Below, piece after piece: positions 1-10,413 of a DNA stretch of 13,604 bases; within the stretch, counting starts at the first letter, position 1; each line of letters starts with the position of its first letter. The notes under the pieces are model-generated. The model was not told the origin of the DNA. It saw only the letters and a program-made list of their open reading frames with translations, and ran no database searches. Source of the DNA: Pinguiococcus pyrenoidosus (taxonomy: Eukaryota > Sar > Pinguiophyceae > Pinguiochrysidales > Pinguiochrysidaceae); contig JAAMXY010000915.1 of NCBI GenBank assembly GCA_019677205.1, positions 8,113-21,716 of the forward strand. The letters are read 5' to 3'. The position numbers and the translations under genes were made by a program.

Positions 1-2
1 GC

Positions 3-3000
3 GCCCTTAGCGGCGGATTCGACAACTTTGGCGGACGGATCGAAGTGGAGCTGAATCCCGGCACGTACATCTTACAAGTGGAAGGCGTCGGCACCGGCAC
101 GGGCAACTATGTGGTGCAGGTGTCTTGCCCGGATATCCTGGAGCCGCAAGGCGAGATCTCCTGCGGCGGCGGACCGCAAGGTGGTTCGGCGGCGAGCGAG
201 GCGTCGCCGGGTCGATGGCTCTTCGAGCCCGACAGCCAGGATTTCTACTCGATTGGCCTGTGTGGCGAGTACTCGCCTAGTTTTTCCCTGTACGAGACGG
301 ACGCGGACGGTGACGTGTACCTGCGAGGGCGGAAAGTGCAGGATTTCGGCAACGACGGAGTCGTCTTGGACTGCGGCGTCGCGGCAAGCATCGGTGGCCT
401 TCATGGGCACGTGCTCCAAGCCCGTCCTTACCTCGTGGAGGTGTACGCGACGACGAACGACAACTACACCATCGATGTGGGATGCGGTGCGGAGGAATTG
501 GGCCGGGTCCCAGTCTCGGGCGTGCTCAACTGCACGACGCGCGTCTCCGTGGACACGCGCTTCGAGTCCCTGGACTTCTCCAACGCCTCCGTTGACGACA
601 TGCTTCCGGAGGATGGCGACGCGGGCGCGGACGAGTACTACTACTACTACGACCAGCCCTCTTCAAACGCCAACGACCGATTCTTCGCCTTCCGTGCGGA
701 CTTCTTGGGCATCTACATCTTCGACACCTGCTACAGCGGCATCCAAACGACGATCCAGGTCTGGAAGACGCTCGGGGACGAGCAGGAGAAGCCTGGCGTG
801 GAAGTGGCGTCCGGGACTTTCCGGTTTTACTACAGTGGTGGGCCCTGCGGAGACTACTCCTATCAGACCTACGTCCAGACGCAGCTCCCACCGGGGGATT
901 TCATCATCCAGGTCTCGGGCGCTTTCTCAACCGCAAATGGCATCATTGATCTAGAGGCCGTGTGTCCCCAAGTCGTCACATCCGCAGGCGAGTTGTCTTG
1001 CTCGGGAGAGCAACCTGTCGGTGACCTCTCTGAAGAGGCAAATCGCCACTGGGTCTTCGTGCCGGACGTCACCGGCGACTACTCCTTCGGCCTGTGCGGC
1101 ACGACCGACGCTACAGCGGAGCTGTGGGAAGTTCGAGTGGCGGGCAACGTCACGCTGCTGGAAGGCTCTGCCCTCATGACTTCCTCCGGCTTGAGCAACT
1201 TTGATTGCGGCGTTTCCTCTGCGCTCTTCGCCTGGGAGAGCCGGGGAGTCGCGCTGGAAGCGGGGACCGAGTACGCGCTTGTCTTTCGAGACCCCGCTGC
1301 CAGCATCACCGCGATTCAGGTGGAATGCGCCACGGAGGACAATCCGAACAATGGTGCCGTCCGGCTGCCCATCACTCAAGACGTCGCTTGTGGAGACGAA
1401 GTGCAGGTCACCCTGGATACGCAAGAGAACTGGATGGGATCCTATCTCCCAGACAAGATCTTCCGACTCACTGTCGACCGTCCCGTGGCGCTGACGGTGC
1501 ACTCCAGTGCCTCTAGTTATTCGCCGCTGTATCTCTATGGGGCAGTCGGTCGAGCGAACGACTCCCTTGGCCTCTTCCTGAGGGAATGGAACCTCGAGTA
1601 TGGCTCCGAAGCCGCGCAGATCCTAACCGGGGGGCAGTACATCGTCGGCGTCGAGAGCAGCTCGGACAGCTCGCTGTCGTTCAGCCTCAATTGTAGCGAC
1701 ACGTTCCGGATCAACCGGACGCTGGGGTGTGACGAAGGTCCCCAGACATCCACGCTTGTGGCAACCGATCCGTCGACCTTCGACTACTGGCTTGTGGAGC
1801 TCGACAGCACCTACGAGCAACTGGAGATCGGCACCTGTGGACGCCAGGATCTGTCCCTGGAGCTGTACGAGATCATCCGAGACGGAGACCACGCGTTCTT
1901 GAGCAGACGATTGGATCAATTCAATGGCGACGGTGCCGTTCTGGATTGTGGGGTGGCCGCGACCGTGGGCAGGGGCGTCGAGCTCGACTCGTACGACAGC
2001 TTCGTGGTGGTGAGTAGCTAGCTCGTAGCAGGCTTCCCCTCCTGCGGATGGTAACCGAGGTCGCTCCTTAGGTGGTGGGGAACCCACAGGGGGAGATGGA
2101 TACGTACACCATCGACGTGGCCTGCTCCTTCGACAGTGTGGACTACCCCGTCCCAATCTCTGGGACCGTGAGCTGCACAAATGCGACAACTGGGACCCTC
2201 TCTCAAGATGGCTTGAGCTTCTTCAGCTACGACGAGTACAGTTACAGCTACTACGGGGGGGAGCCTCTCCCAGACCTCTTCTACCTGTTTCACGCTCCGC
2301 GAGAGGGCCAGTACACGGTCTCCCTGGCGTCTTCGAAGATTCGCATCGATGTGTACCTCCTCCGGGGCGAAGAAGGGGATCACATCGACAGGTGGAACCG
2401 ATTGGGAGGCGACTCGGTGGCGTACTGCGAAGGCCACGGGGACGATGCCCAGTGCTTCACCACTGCTACGTTCGAGCTCGTGCCGGGGGGGTACAGCTAC
2501 ATCATTGCGCTCCAAGTCGACGCGGATAGCGCGTCGAGCGAGTTCGGCTCCTCAAACTTTTCTGTGTCGGTTCGTTGTCCCGTTCCCATCGACATCACGC
2601 TGGGCCCGACGTTGACTTGCTCCGGAGGCGCGCAGAGTGGGATTGTCGGAGATCCTGCGTTTGGAGGACCGGATGGCGTCAGCTATTGGCGCTTTACTCC
2701 AGACGCGACGACGCCTGAGGATGGGACCGGCTACCTCTTCGGCCTGTGCGACGAGTCCTTCCCCAGCATGGCCCTTTATGCGTTGAATGAGACGTCCCCT
2801 GGGAACTTCGAGCGCGGACTGCCGATTGAGACGTTCGTCGGATTCGGCTCGACCCTGTCGTGCGGCCCGGCCTCCGTGGTGGCCGTCCCCGAGGGTTTGA
2901 TTGACACCTCCAAGGAGTACGTGCTGGGAATCGAGCAGGCTCTTTCGGGAGATGGGGACTACACCGTGGATGTGGCGTGCCCGGGCGACGAATACCCGCA

Positions 3001-5815
3001 CCAGGTCCCCATAGAGAGCGACATGGCCTGCGGGAGCGTGGTGAACGGATCTACGGCGCAGGCTCTCGACTTCCACTGGCCCCTGGTGATCAGCGGAACT
3101 TTCAATGAGGACTACTACGACTACTACGAGGGACCGACGCATCCGGATGTGATCTTCGACTTCGACTTCACCGACCCGGATCGGTACTATCGCTTCTCGC
3201 TGTCGAGCTCGGCAGAGGTCTTCATCAACACCTGCGAGGCCCAGTTCGACACCGTGCTGTACCTCTTCAATGCCGAGGGCGAGTCTGTGGACGTCCTGGG
3301 GGACATCGTTGCCGTCAACGACGATGGCTGCTATGGTAACTTGGGCTCGTTCATCCGGGCGACGGTTCCGGCGGGAGACTACATCATCCTCGTCGAGGGC
3401 TACTACTCGAGTCGCGGTCCGTTCGAGCTGAGTCTGGCTTGCGAGGGGGGAGGCGGGACCGGCACGCCGACGCCTGCGCCAGTCTCAGCTTTCTCGCCGA
3501 GCGCAGCGCCCACCGAGTACATCTCGTTGTCTGGGGTCATGTCCTGCAGCAGCGAAACAAGCGGAACCATCTTCGAGAGCGGCCGAGGGATCTACGGGAA
3601 CGCAGATCTCCCCGACCTCCTCTACCTGTTCGAGGTGCCCCTTCAGGGGCGGTACACTCTTACGTTACGGTCCACGAAGGTTCCCATGGACATCACGATG
3701 CTTCGACAGTCTGCCGGGCAAGACATTGATCTGTGGACTGCTCTGGAGAGTGTTTCCGTCGTCTTCTGTGAAGGCAGTGGAGATGACACGCGATGCTTCA
3801 CCACGGTCATCTTCGAACTTGCTCCGGAAGACACCCCGTTCGTAGTGGTGCTCAAGGTCGACGGGGATCGCCCAGCTAGTAACTACGTCTCGTCCGACTT
3901 CTCGGTCTTGATTCTGTGCCCCGTACCAGTCGATATCACAGTCGGCCCAGCTTTGACGTGCTCTGGGGACGCGCAAAGCGGGACCTTGGGAGATCCTGCG
4001 TTCGGAGGACCAAGCAACGTCAGCTACTGGCCCTTCGTGCCGGACGCCGTCGCAGCTGCAAATAGAACAGGGTATCTCTTTGGCTTGTGCAACGAATTCT
4101 TCCCCAGCATGGCGTTGTACGAACTAAACGGGACGGCCTCCGGAGGTTTCGAGCGCGGGCCACTGATTCAGACTTTCGTCGGGTTTGGCTCGACGCTGTC
4201 GTGCGGCCCGGCCTCCGTGGTGGCTGTCCCCCAGGACTTGATTGACACCTCCAAGGAGTACGTGCTCGAAATCGAGCAGGCTCTTTCGGGAGATGGGGAC
4301 TACACCGTGGCTGTGGCGTGCCCGGGCGACGAATACCCGCACCAGGTCCCCATAGAAAGCAACATGGCCTGCGGGAGCATGGTGAACGGATCTACGGCCC
4401 AAGCGCTCGACTTCCACTGGCCGCTTGTGCTCAACCGTACCGACGAGGAAGGAGAAGGGGACGGAGACTACTACGACTCCTACGACTACTACGAGGGACC
4501 GACGCATCCGGATGCGATCTTCGACTTCGAGTCCACCGACCCGGACCGGTACTATCGCTTCTCGCTGTCGAGCTCGGCAGAGGTCTTCATCAACACCTGC
4601 GAGGCCCAATTCGACACCGTGCTGTACCTCTTCAATGCCGAGGGCGAGTCTGTGGACGTCCTGGGGGACATCGTTGCCGTCAACGATGATGGCTGCCCAC
4701 AGAATCTGGGCTCGTTCATCCGGGCGACGGTTCCGGCGGGCAACTACATCATTCTCGTCGAGGGCTATGGATACAGCCGAGGCCCGTTCGAATTGAGCCT
4801 GGCTTGCGAGACAGAAGACGTCGACGTCCCGTCAGCAGCGCCCTCGGCACCAGATTTGTTCACGTCCCCGCCGACGGTGCGAGAAACGCTTGCTCCAGTG
4901 GATGGTGCGTCGGCTGCACCGTCCACCAGGCCGTCCGCTCCACCGACTACTGGACCGAGCGAGGCTTCGGCGCCAACACCAACACCACAACTTCCCGAAC
5001 AGATCGTCTCCGGTCGCGTGGAGATGGATTTCGGCAATGCCGTGTCGTCCTCAGTGAGGCTCTCGGAGATGTTCCAAGGCGGCCTGGATGATGCGCTATG
5101 TCAGGCTGCCTCGCTTCGGCACCTCTCCGGCTGCGTTGGGGACATCACGAGCTCCCTTGGCGACGTGAGTTCCGGCCGGAGCAGCTCGGGCCGCTTCCGA
5201 CGCCTGCAGGCGATGACATACTCTTTCGAAGTGCGCTACTTTGAGAGAGACCGGCTCGATCGGTCCACTTCCGTTCTGAATGCCGTCCTGGCGGGCTTTG
5301 AGGACCTCCGGGGAAGCGGCGCAGATGAAACACAATTCTACCAAAGCATCGAGACCTCGGTGGCCCAAGAGCTCGCGAGGGATGGAGGCACAGTTGATGG
5401 CTTTGATTCGGACGACATCGCTCCGGCCCTTGCGGTTGCGCAAGCCACCACCGAGGTAGTGGATATCAGCGAGCAGGAGCTTGGGAACGAACCGGACGAG
5501 CCCAGCTCGTCGAGCAGCGGCGGAGGCGGTGGTCTGAGTACGGCTGCGATCGCTGGCGTTGCCGTTGCCATCGCCTTTGCAGGCGTCATAGTTGGCGTCC
5601 TTGGCTACTGGTTCTACGGCCGCAAATCGGGAACATACGAGTCCTACGGAGACTCCTCTTCAAGCTCCCGAAGCCCCGCCTCAAGCCCCCAAAACTCCTC
5701 TTCCAGCCAACGAAGCCGCTGGGGCCGAGAGGAGCGCAAGCAGGAGCGCAAGGAGGAGTGGCAGGTAGAAATCGCGACCGTGCACAACACCTTGTCGTCC
5801 GTAACGGAGGAATGA
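3..5815 (+). CDS. Giant modular single-pass cell-surface protein (5' end missing)
   Basis: I do not recognise a named gene. The frame is open from the left edge, so the start and any signal peptide are missing; 2010-2071 is removed as an intron, giving at least 1916 residues. The ectodomain alternates two modules. B modules (about residues 51-161, 324-442, 572-690, 843-972, 1290-1419) each keep four cysteines in fixed context (L-x-C, G-L/T-C, L-D/S-C-G, V-x-C). A modules (about 168-321, 457-564, 697-838, 977-1126, 1155-1285, 1424-1581) resemble bacterial pre-peptidase C-terminal (PPC) beta-sandwiches: for example DTVLYLFNAEG, then NDDGC, then VPAGDYIILVEGY. Pro/Ser/Thr/Ala linkers lie at about 1128-1153 and 1583-1645. 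A membrane-proximal domain (about 1646-1800) contains RRLQ at 1712-1715. A Ser/Gly spacer leads to a transmembrane helix at about 1827-1851, followed by GRK and a roughly 65-residue Ser-rich, charged tail. A type I plasma-membrane adhesin, receptor or wall-contact role is inferred. Coding status is very secure; function is unknown. Confidence 0.88.
2010..2071 (+). other. 62-nt spliceosomal intron in the surface-protein gene
   Basis: The donor is GTGAGT at 2010 and the acceptor is CTCCTTAG ending at 2071. TAAC inside GGTAACC is a possible branch site. The intron is phase 0 and holds the TAG (2019-2021) that would otherwise end the first frame. Splicing joins ...YDSFVV to VVGNPQGEMDTYTIDVAC. 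This restores the end of a B module, matching the endings YTIDVGC and YTVDVAC elsewhere in the protein. The repeat logic makes this junction convincing without transcript data. Confidence 0.9.
2855..3442 (+). repeat. Internal coding duplication, copy 1 (end of B module plus A module)
   Basis: This segment matches 4196-4807 at an offset of 1341 nt, rising to 1365 nt after an 8-codon length difference in a Tyr/Asp-rich loop. Long stretches are identical, including synonymous sites; 3245-3321 equals 4610-4686 over 77 nt. The pairing continues upstream (about 2130-2850 against 3520-4190), where it is much more diverged. Confidence 0.9.
4196..4807 (+). repeat. Internal coding duplication, copy 2
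   Basis: Partner of 2855-3442. The whole duplicated unit is A-B-A followed by a Pro/Ser/Thr linker. This copy has the longer acidic loop (EEGEGDGDYYDSYDYYEG) in place of the shorter loop NEDYYDYYEG in the first copy. Confidence 0.9.
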
Positions 5816-6014
5816 GCGGTGGAAGCTGGCGGCAGCGTCTGGTCAAGCTGCCAATTTGCAAAGGCTTCCGCCCTTTTTTGCGTTTGGAAAGAAACATGCA
5901 CCAAGAGGAGGGAATACAAAGTGTTCCCCCAGTGTCTTGACCAAGTTTGGTGCCATGATGTGACTATGATGTGATACACTTATCCGATATACGCATGAAC
6001 TTGTTGCTACAGTT
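5816..6014. other. Convergent intergenic gap (3' regions of both genes)
   Basis: Only 199 nt separate the stop codons of the surface-protein gene (plus) and the ABC transporter (minus). No canonical AATAAA is visible on either strand close to the stops. A short direct repeat, ATGATGTGA at 5955-5963 and 5966-5974, and a run of six T (near 5874) are the only structures I see. Both 3' untranslated regions must lie here or overlap the opposite gene. Confidence 0.75.
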
Positions 6015-9000
6015 CTACAGTTCTAGTCCTGCTGAACTCGACTTCTTTGCCGCGGCCTTGGCAGCCATGCGAAGATCTCTTTCCGTCTCCTGCCCTGTCT
6101 CTCGCACCATGGCAGCGAAGCTCACTTGCGGAGGCTCCCCAGCACCTGCGACGATGTCGAAAGCCTGTTCATCTCCCCCGCGGAGGTCGAAGGCGGGCAG
6201 GTAGCGCCGGAGGAGCTCGTGTGGCGAGCCGAATTCCACTCGTCGACCTTGGCTGAGAACCAGCACCACGTCGCAGTCGATGACGGTGTGCAGGCGATGC
6301 GCGATCGTGAAGGTGGTGACTCCCCGATTCGTGAACTTCTCCCGCACCGTGGTCTGAATGAGAGCGTCCGTCGTGTTGTCAATGTTTGCCGTGGCCTCGT
6401 CCATGATGAGAATCCGCGTGTCCGCTAGGATAGCCCTGGCCAGGCACAGGAGCTGGCGCTCTCCAACAGACAGCTTGCTCCCACCTTGACCGACGTCCAT
6501 GTGGAGTCCGCCGCCCGCGGAGATGGCGTCATGCATCTGCACATCCCGAAGCGCTCTGTAGATCTCGCCGTCGCTTCGCTCTTGGAAAGGGTCGAGGTTG
6601 TCGCGCACGGAGCCGCTGAACAGGAAAGGCTGCTGCGGAATCACGCCAATCTTCGCCCTCAGGAGAGCGAGCGGAAGGCTGCTGGTGCAGACTCCGTCAA
6701 TAAATATCCCCGAGCGCTGCTCGTCACCGGCCGAGAGCTTCTCATCCCCGTGCGAAGCGTCGCTCGAGGCGAACGCATCCTGTTTGTCGGGCTCCGCGGA
6801 CAAGAGCACGCCGTCCGACCCTTCGGGTTCGATCAAGCGGAAGAACGCCTCCACGACGGACGACTTGCCGGCTCCCGTTCTTCCCACAATGGCACAGCTC
6901 TGGCCGGGTCGCACATGGAACGACAGGTTGCTGAGGACGGGGGACAGGTCCCGGCGGTAGCGCGCATAGACGTTGCGGAACTCGACGTCACCCGAGGTTG
7001 GCCACGCCTTCGCCTGCTCGGCCGCTTCCGGATCCCCGGCCTCCTGGGGCAGCTTTGTGTACGCCACGAGCCTCTCGGTGCTGATCATTTGGTTCTCCAC
7101 CTCGGCGGACTGGCGCACCATCCACTGGAAGAGACCGGCAAGCTGCAGGATGTACACCAGCGCCGTCCCGAGCAGCGCTCCGTCGACGGTGTATCCCGTA
7201 TCCACGTGCTTGAGCACGACGCTGAAGTATGCCGCGGCGGCGAGCAGCGTGACCACGATCAGGTCCAGTTGGAAGCCGAACCACCTGTTCAAGCCGATGA
7301 AGCTGAAGTAGGCCCTCGTGTTCGCGTTGACGCGCTCGCTGAAGGTGCTGTTGATCTCGTCCTGCAGCTGGAAGGCTCGGATCACCGGGAGGCCCTGCAG
7401 CATCTCTGCGATGTAGGAGAAGACCGGGGATCTCGTGAGCGCCTCGACGCGCTTGATCGGGCGGCTGCTGCGGAGGAACGTCTTCCGCAGCCGCACGAAG
7501 TAGAATCCGAGAGGCAGCATGACGATCAGCACGACGGGGTTCGCGACGCAGGTGATCGCGACCGTCCCGGCGACCATGAAGAAGCACTGCAGGAAGTCGA
7601 AGAACGTCATCGGAAGGAGATCGTCGGTGTATCCCACATCCTTGCTGAATCGATTCAGAATTCTGCCGAGCGGTGTCCCGTCGAAGAACGCCATGGGCGC
7701 TTTCAGCAGGCGCCGCAGCGCCGCGAAATGCAGCTCCCGGGAAGCCGAGGTGAACGCGTCCATCGCCGCGACAGCCCGCAGAACCGCGAGAATCAGCGTG
7801 AGGGCCGCTAGGATCGTCAGGCCGATGGGATACCGATCGTCGTCCTGGTCCTCCTCGTCCTGCGAGGCCCATTCGGCTAGCCAGACCGCTGCGGCGATGG
7901 CGAAGAATTGAGATCCCGCGAGCAGGCAAGCGAGCAGGACGAGGCTGCCAGCAGTGCCCATGGCCGTGAAGTAGGTCTTGAGCGTCTCAAGAGAGATGGT
8001 GCCGCTCTCCTTCTCTTCCAGGAGGAGCTCACCGCCGCCACTGGCGCCCGGCTGGCCCTCTTTCTTGCCCGGCTTCTCGTCCTCCTTGTCCGCTGCAGCG
8101 GTCGCCTTCGGCGCAGGACTGGACCGCCCCTCCTCCGTTTCTGCCTCCGTCGCGGAGGCTTCCGTCATCACCACGGCGGCGGCATCGTCCAAGGAGGGCA
8201 GCTTCCCGTGCTCCACCAGCAGCTGATACGGGGCACACTGCACGATGGTGCCGTCGCGATCCAGCAGCAGGACTCGGTCGACCTTGGCATGGCCAAGGAA
8301 CTGCGTCTGGTGCGTGACGATGACTCGGGTCGGTCGGGATGGCTCCGAACTGGTTGCGGCATTCCTTCCCAACGAGCCGGCGAGGCCGACGACGACGTTC
8401 TCGAACAGTGCCGAGGCCACGGCGGGATCCACCGCAGACAGCGGATCATCGAAGAGGAACAAGTCCGGGGTCTCGGAAGCCTCTTGAGGGGCGGCCGCCT
8501 TGTAGCAGACCCTCGCGAGCCCGATGCGAGCACGCTGGCCGCCGCTGAGGGCCACGCCGCGGTCCCCAACGATTGTCTCGTCGCCGTTGGCAAGGCTTCG
8601 AATGTCCTCTTCCAGGCAGCAGGCCTTGATCACTTCCCAATAAGCCGCGGGGTCATACCCGGAGCCGAAGAGCACGTTGTCCTTCAGCGTGCCGCTGAAT
8701 ATCCACGGCTCTTGCGGCGCGTAGGCGGATTTGCTGCGCAGGCTATCGGGTACCGCGTCCGTCGCCGTTCCGTCAACGCGGGTGATCTCGCCGAGCAGGG
8801 ATAGCAGGAAAGAAGACTTGCCCGCACCAACCGGACCGACCACCACAAGCAGCTCGCCCTTGTAGACATCCAGGGTCAGGTCTTTCAAGACGAGGGTCTC
8901 CGCGCCGTCGTCCACTGTGGCGTCTCGAAGCATGGGTTGCTCCGCATCGCCGCTTCGTTCTGCGACTCCCGGACTTCCTGGGCCTGCCAGCCCCGAGCTC

Positions 9001-10413
9001 CCCTCGTCTGCCTCATCTTCTCCAGCCTCCTTGGCCGTGGGCTTCTTCGAGCTGCCCTGCAGCAAGATGGAAGCGCTGAAGTCGTCGTCCCAGGTGAAGG
9101 ACGCTTCGTGCAGTCGGAAGCGCACATTCTCCGGCAGCCTTACTGCATCCGCCGGCTTGGACGCGGATGAGGAATCGGCCGCCGCCCCGCGGCCGTGCTC
9201 GGGAAGCTGCATCAGCGCTTCGAGCCGTCTCAGCGACACCAGGCTCTCCGTCGTCGCCTGCACGCCAAGTGCGAAGAATTTCGTCATGTCCAACTGGACG
9301 ACGTTGTAGAGCGCGAGCGCCGTGAACACATCGGCCAGGTCCAGCTCGTCGCCCATCAGCCAGACGGTCATGAAGGTGACAAAGGCCACCGTGGTCGGCG
9401 TCGAGAAGTACAGCGCCTCGTTGTACGCTCGCAAGCGGTTCCCCTCCCGCACGAGCTTGACTTCTGCCGTCCGCAGGTCCCCGATGCGGTCCTCGAAGGC
9501 GCCCTCCCACGCCTGCATCTTCATGAGCCTCGCGCCCTCCACCGCCTGCGTGGTGAGCTTGATCCTGGCATCGGACGCGGCGGCCGTGCGACGTCGCACC
9601 TTGGCGAAGAGCTTGCTGAAGACCGACTGCAGCGGCACGAACAGCAGCACCAGCGCGAAGCCCGCGGCGAAGGCCGGCCCGATGAGCGCGATGCCAATGC
9701 CCAGAATGGCCACGGCTTCCAGTGGCCCCACCGCCACCCAGGGCAGGAAGATGCCCAGCATCTGGAAGCGCTCGACGTCGTTGGCCGCCAAGTTGCTGAT
9801 GCCGCCGGTGTCCACCACGCTGAGCGAGCTGAGGGTCAGCCGCAGGCTCTTCCGGAACAGCAGGGCGATGGACGCCTGCCGCATCTGCATGCCAGTCCGC
9901 CATCCGATCCAGTAATACGCGTGATGCGCCCCGTTCACCGTGAACCCTTTCGGCATCCGTTGCATTAGTCGGAGGCGTTCGAGCTCCCGAGCACAACTAC
10001 GGCTTACCTAGCACCACCAGAACCGTCGCCGCCCAGAATCCCTCACTAGCGGGCGCGTCTTCGTCCTCAAAATGGCGCACCAGGACGCCCAAAACGACGG
10101 CCATGGAGATCCGAATGGCGGCCTCCAAGACTGCGATCCAGAATTCGAGCATGAGAGGGCGTCGAAACGTGCGCAAAAGCGGCCAGAGGCGCATCCTGTG
10201 ACTGCTGCTTCCGTTCGCCGCCGCTTGGGCGTCCCAAAACTGCTGTAGTCTAGCGTGAAGGCCGTCGATTTCATCGCACTGCGCCACGGGAGGGATCTGC
10301 TCGATGGTCAAGGCGTCCTGGAAGCGCGCTCCGAGGTCCAGAAGCGTCTTCACCCATGCGTAGGTGAGCTTGGAGAAGACAGACGCCTCATCGTAGGGGT
10401 TCACATCCGCCAT
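6015..10413 (-). CDS. ABCC/MRP-type full ABC transporter
   Basis: The predicted 1445-residue exporter has two transmembrane domains and two nucleotide-binding domains in MRP order and no N-terminal TMD0, like short MRPs. It starts with ATG at 10413 (MADVNPYDEASVFSKLTYAWV), a typical ABCC N-terminus. Splicing 9947-10007 gives VLVVLGFTVNGAHHAYYW, then WRTGMQMRQASIALLFRKSL. NBD1: Walker A GPVGAGKSS at 506-514, Q-loop APQEPWIFSG, signature LSGGQ at 602-606, Walker B ending DD at 635-636. Asp replaces the catalytic Glu, as is usual in ABCC NBD1. NBD2: Walker A GRTGAGKSS at 1157-1165, signature LSVGE at 1294-1298, Walker B DE at 1318-1319, switch His 1352. Hydrophilic extras lie at about 427-483 in NBD1, in the acidic linker before TMD2, and at about 1178-1215 in NBD2. 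The family exports organic anions and conjugates using ATP; the substrate and membrane here are unknown. Confidence 0.95.
9947..10007 (-). other. 61-nt spliceosomal intron in the ABC transporter gene
   Basis: Read on the minus strand, the donor is G|GTAAGC with GT at 10007-10006. A CTAAT branch-like site (ACTAATGC) follows, and the acceptor GAAAG ends at 9947. The intron is phase 1. It contains an in-frame TAG (9999-9997) that would stop the unspliced message after 138 residues. Splicing joins two parts of TMD1 in the arrangement expected for ABCC proteins, ending with the conserved RTGM-type segment. Confidence 0.9.

Noticed and set aside
109-954. 281-codon plus-strand frame inside the surface-protein gene
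   Set aside because: It is a frame-shifted reading of the repeat protein, dominated by Arg, Ser and Thr. The modular frame is clearly the real one.
2552-3142. Minus-strand frame of 196 codons, with a similar one at 4124-4609
   Set aside because: Both are antisense to the duplicated module. Their similarity to each other simply reflects the DNA duplication.
5523-5632. Signal anchor or sortase-type bacterial wall anchor at the C-terminus of the large protein
   Set aside because: There is no LPxTG motif, and the helix is followed by a roughly 65-residue tail. The gene has a spliceosomal intron, so a eukaryotic type I membrane anchor fits better.
6486-8804. Long plus-strand open frames (about 441 and 298 codons) opposite the ABC transporter
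   Set aside because: They are antisense shadows of a very strong GC-rich coding frame. Their translations are Arg/Glu/His-rich with no recognisable domain, while the minus strand shows all the ABC motifs.
9195-9968. 257-codon plus-strand frame opposite TMD1 of the transporter
   Set aside because: It has the same shadow composition (His, Arg, Glu, Gln) and no promoter, signal or family features.
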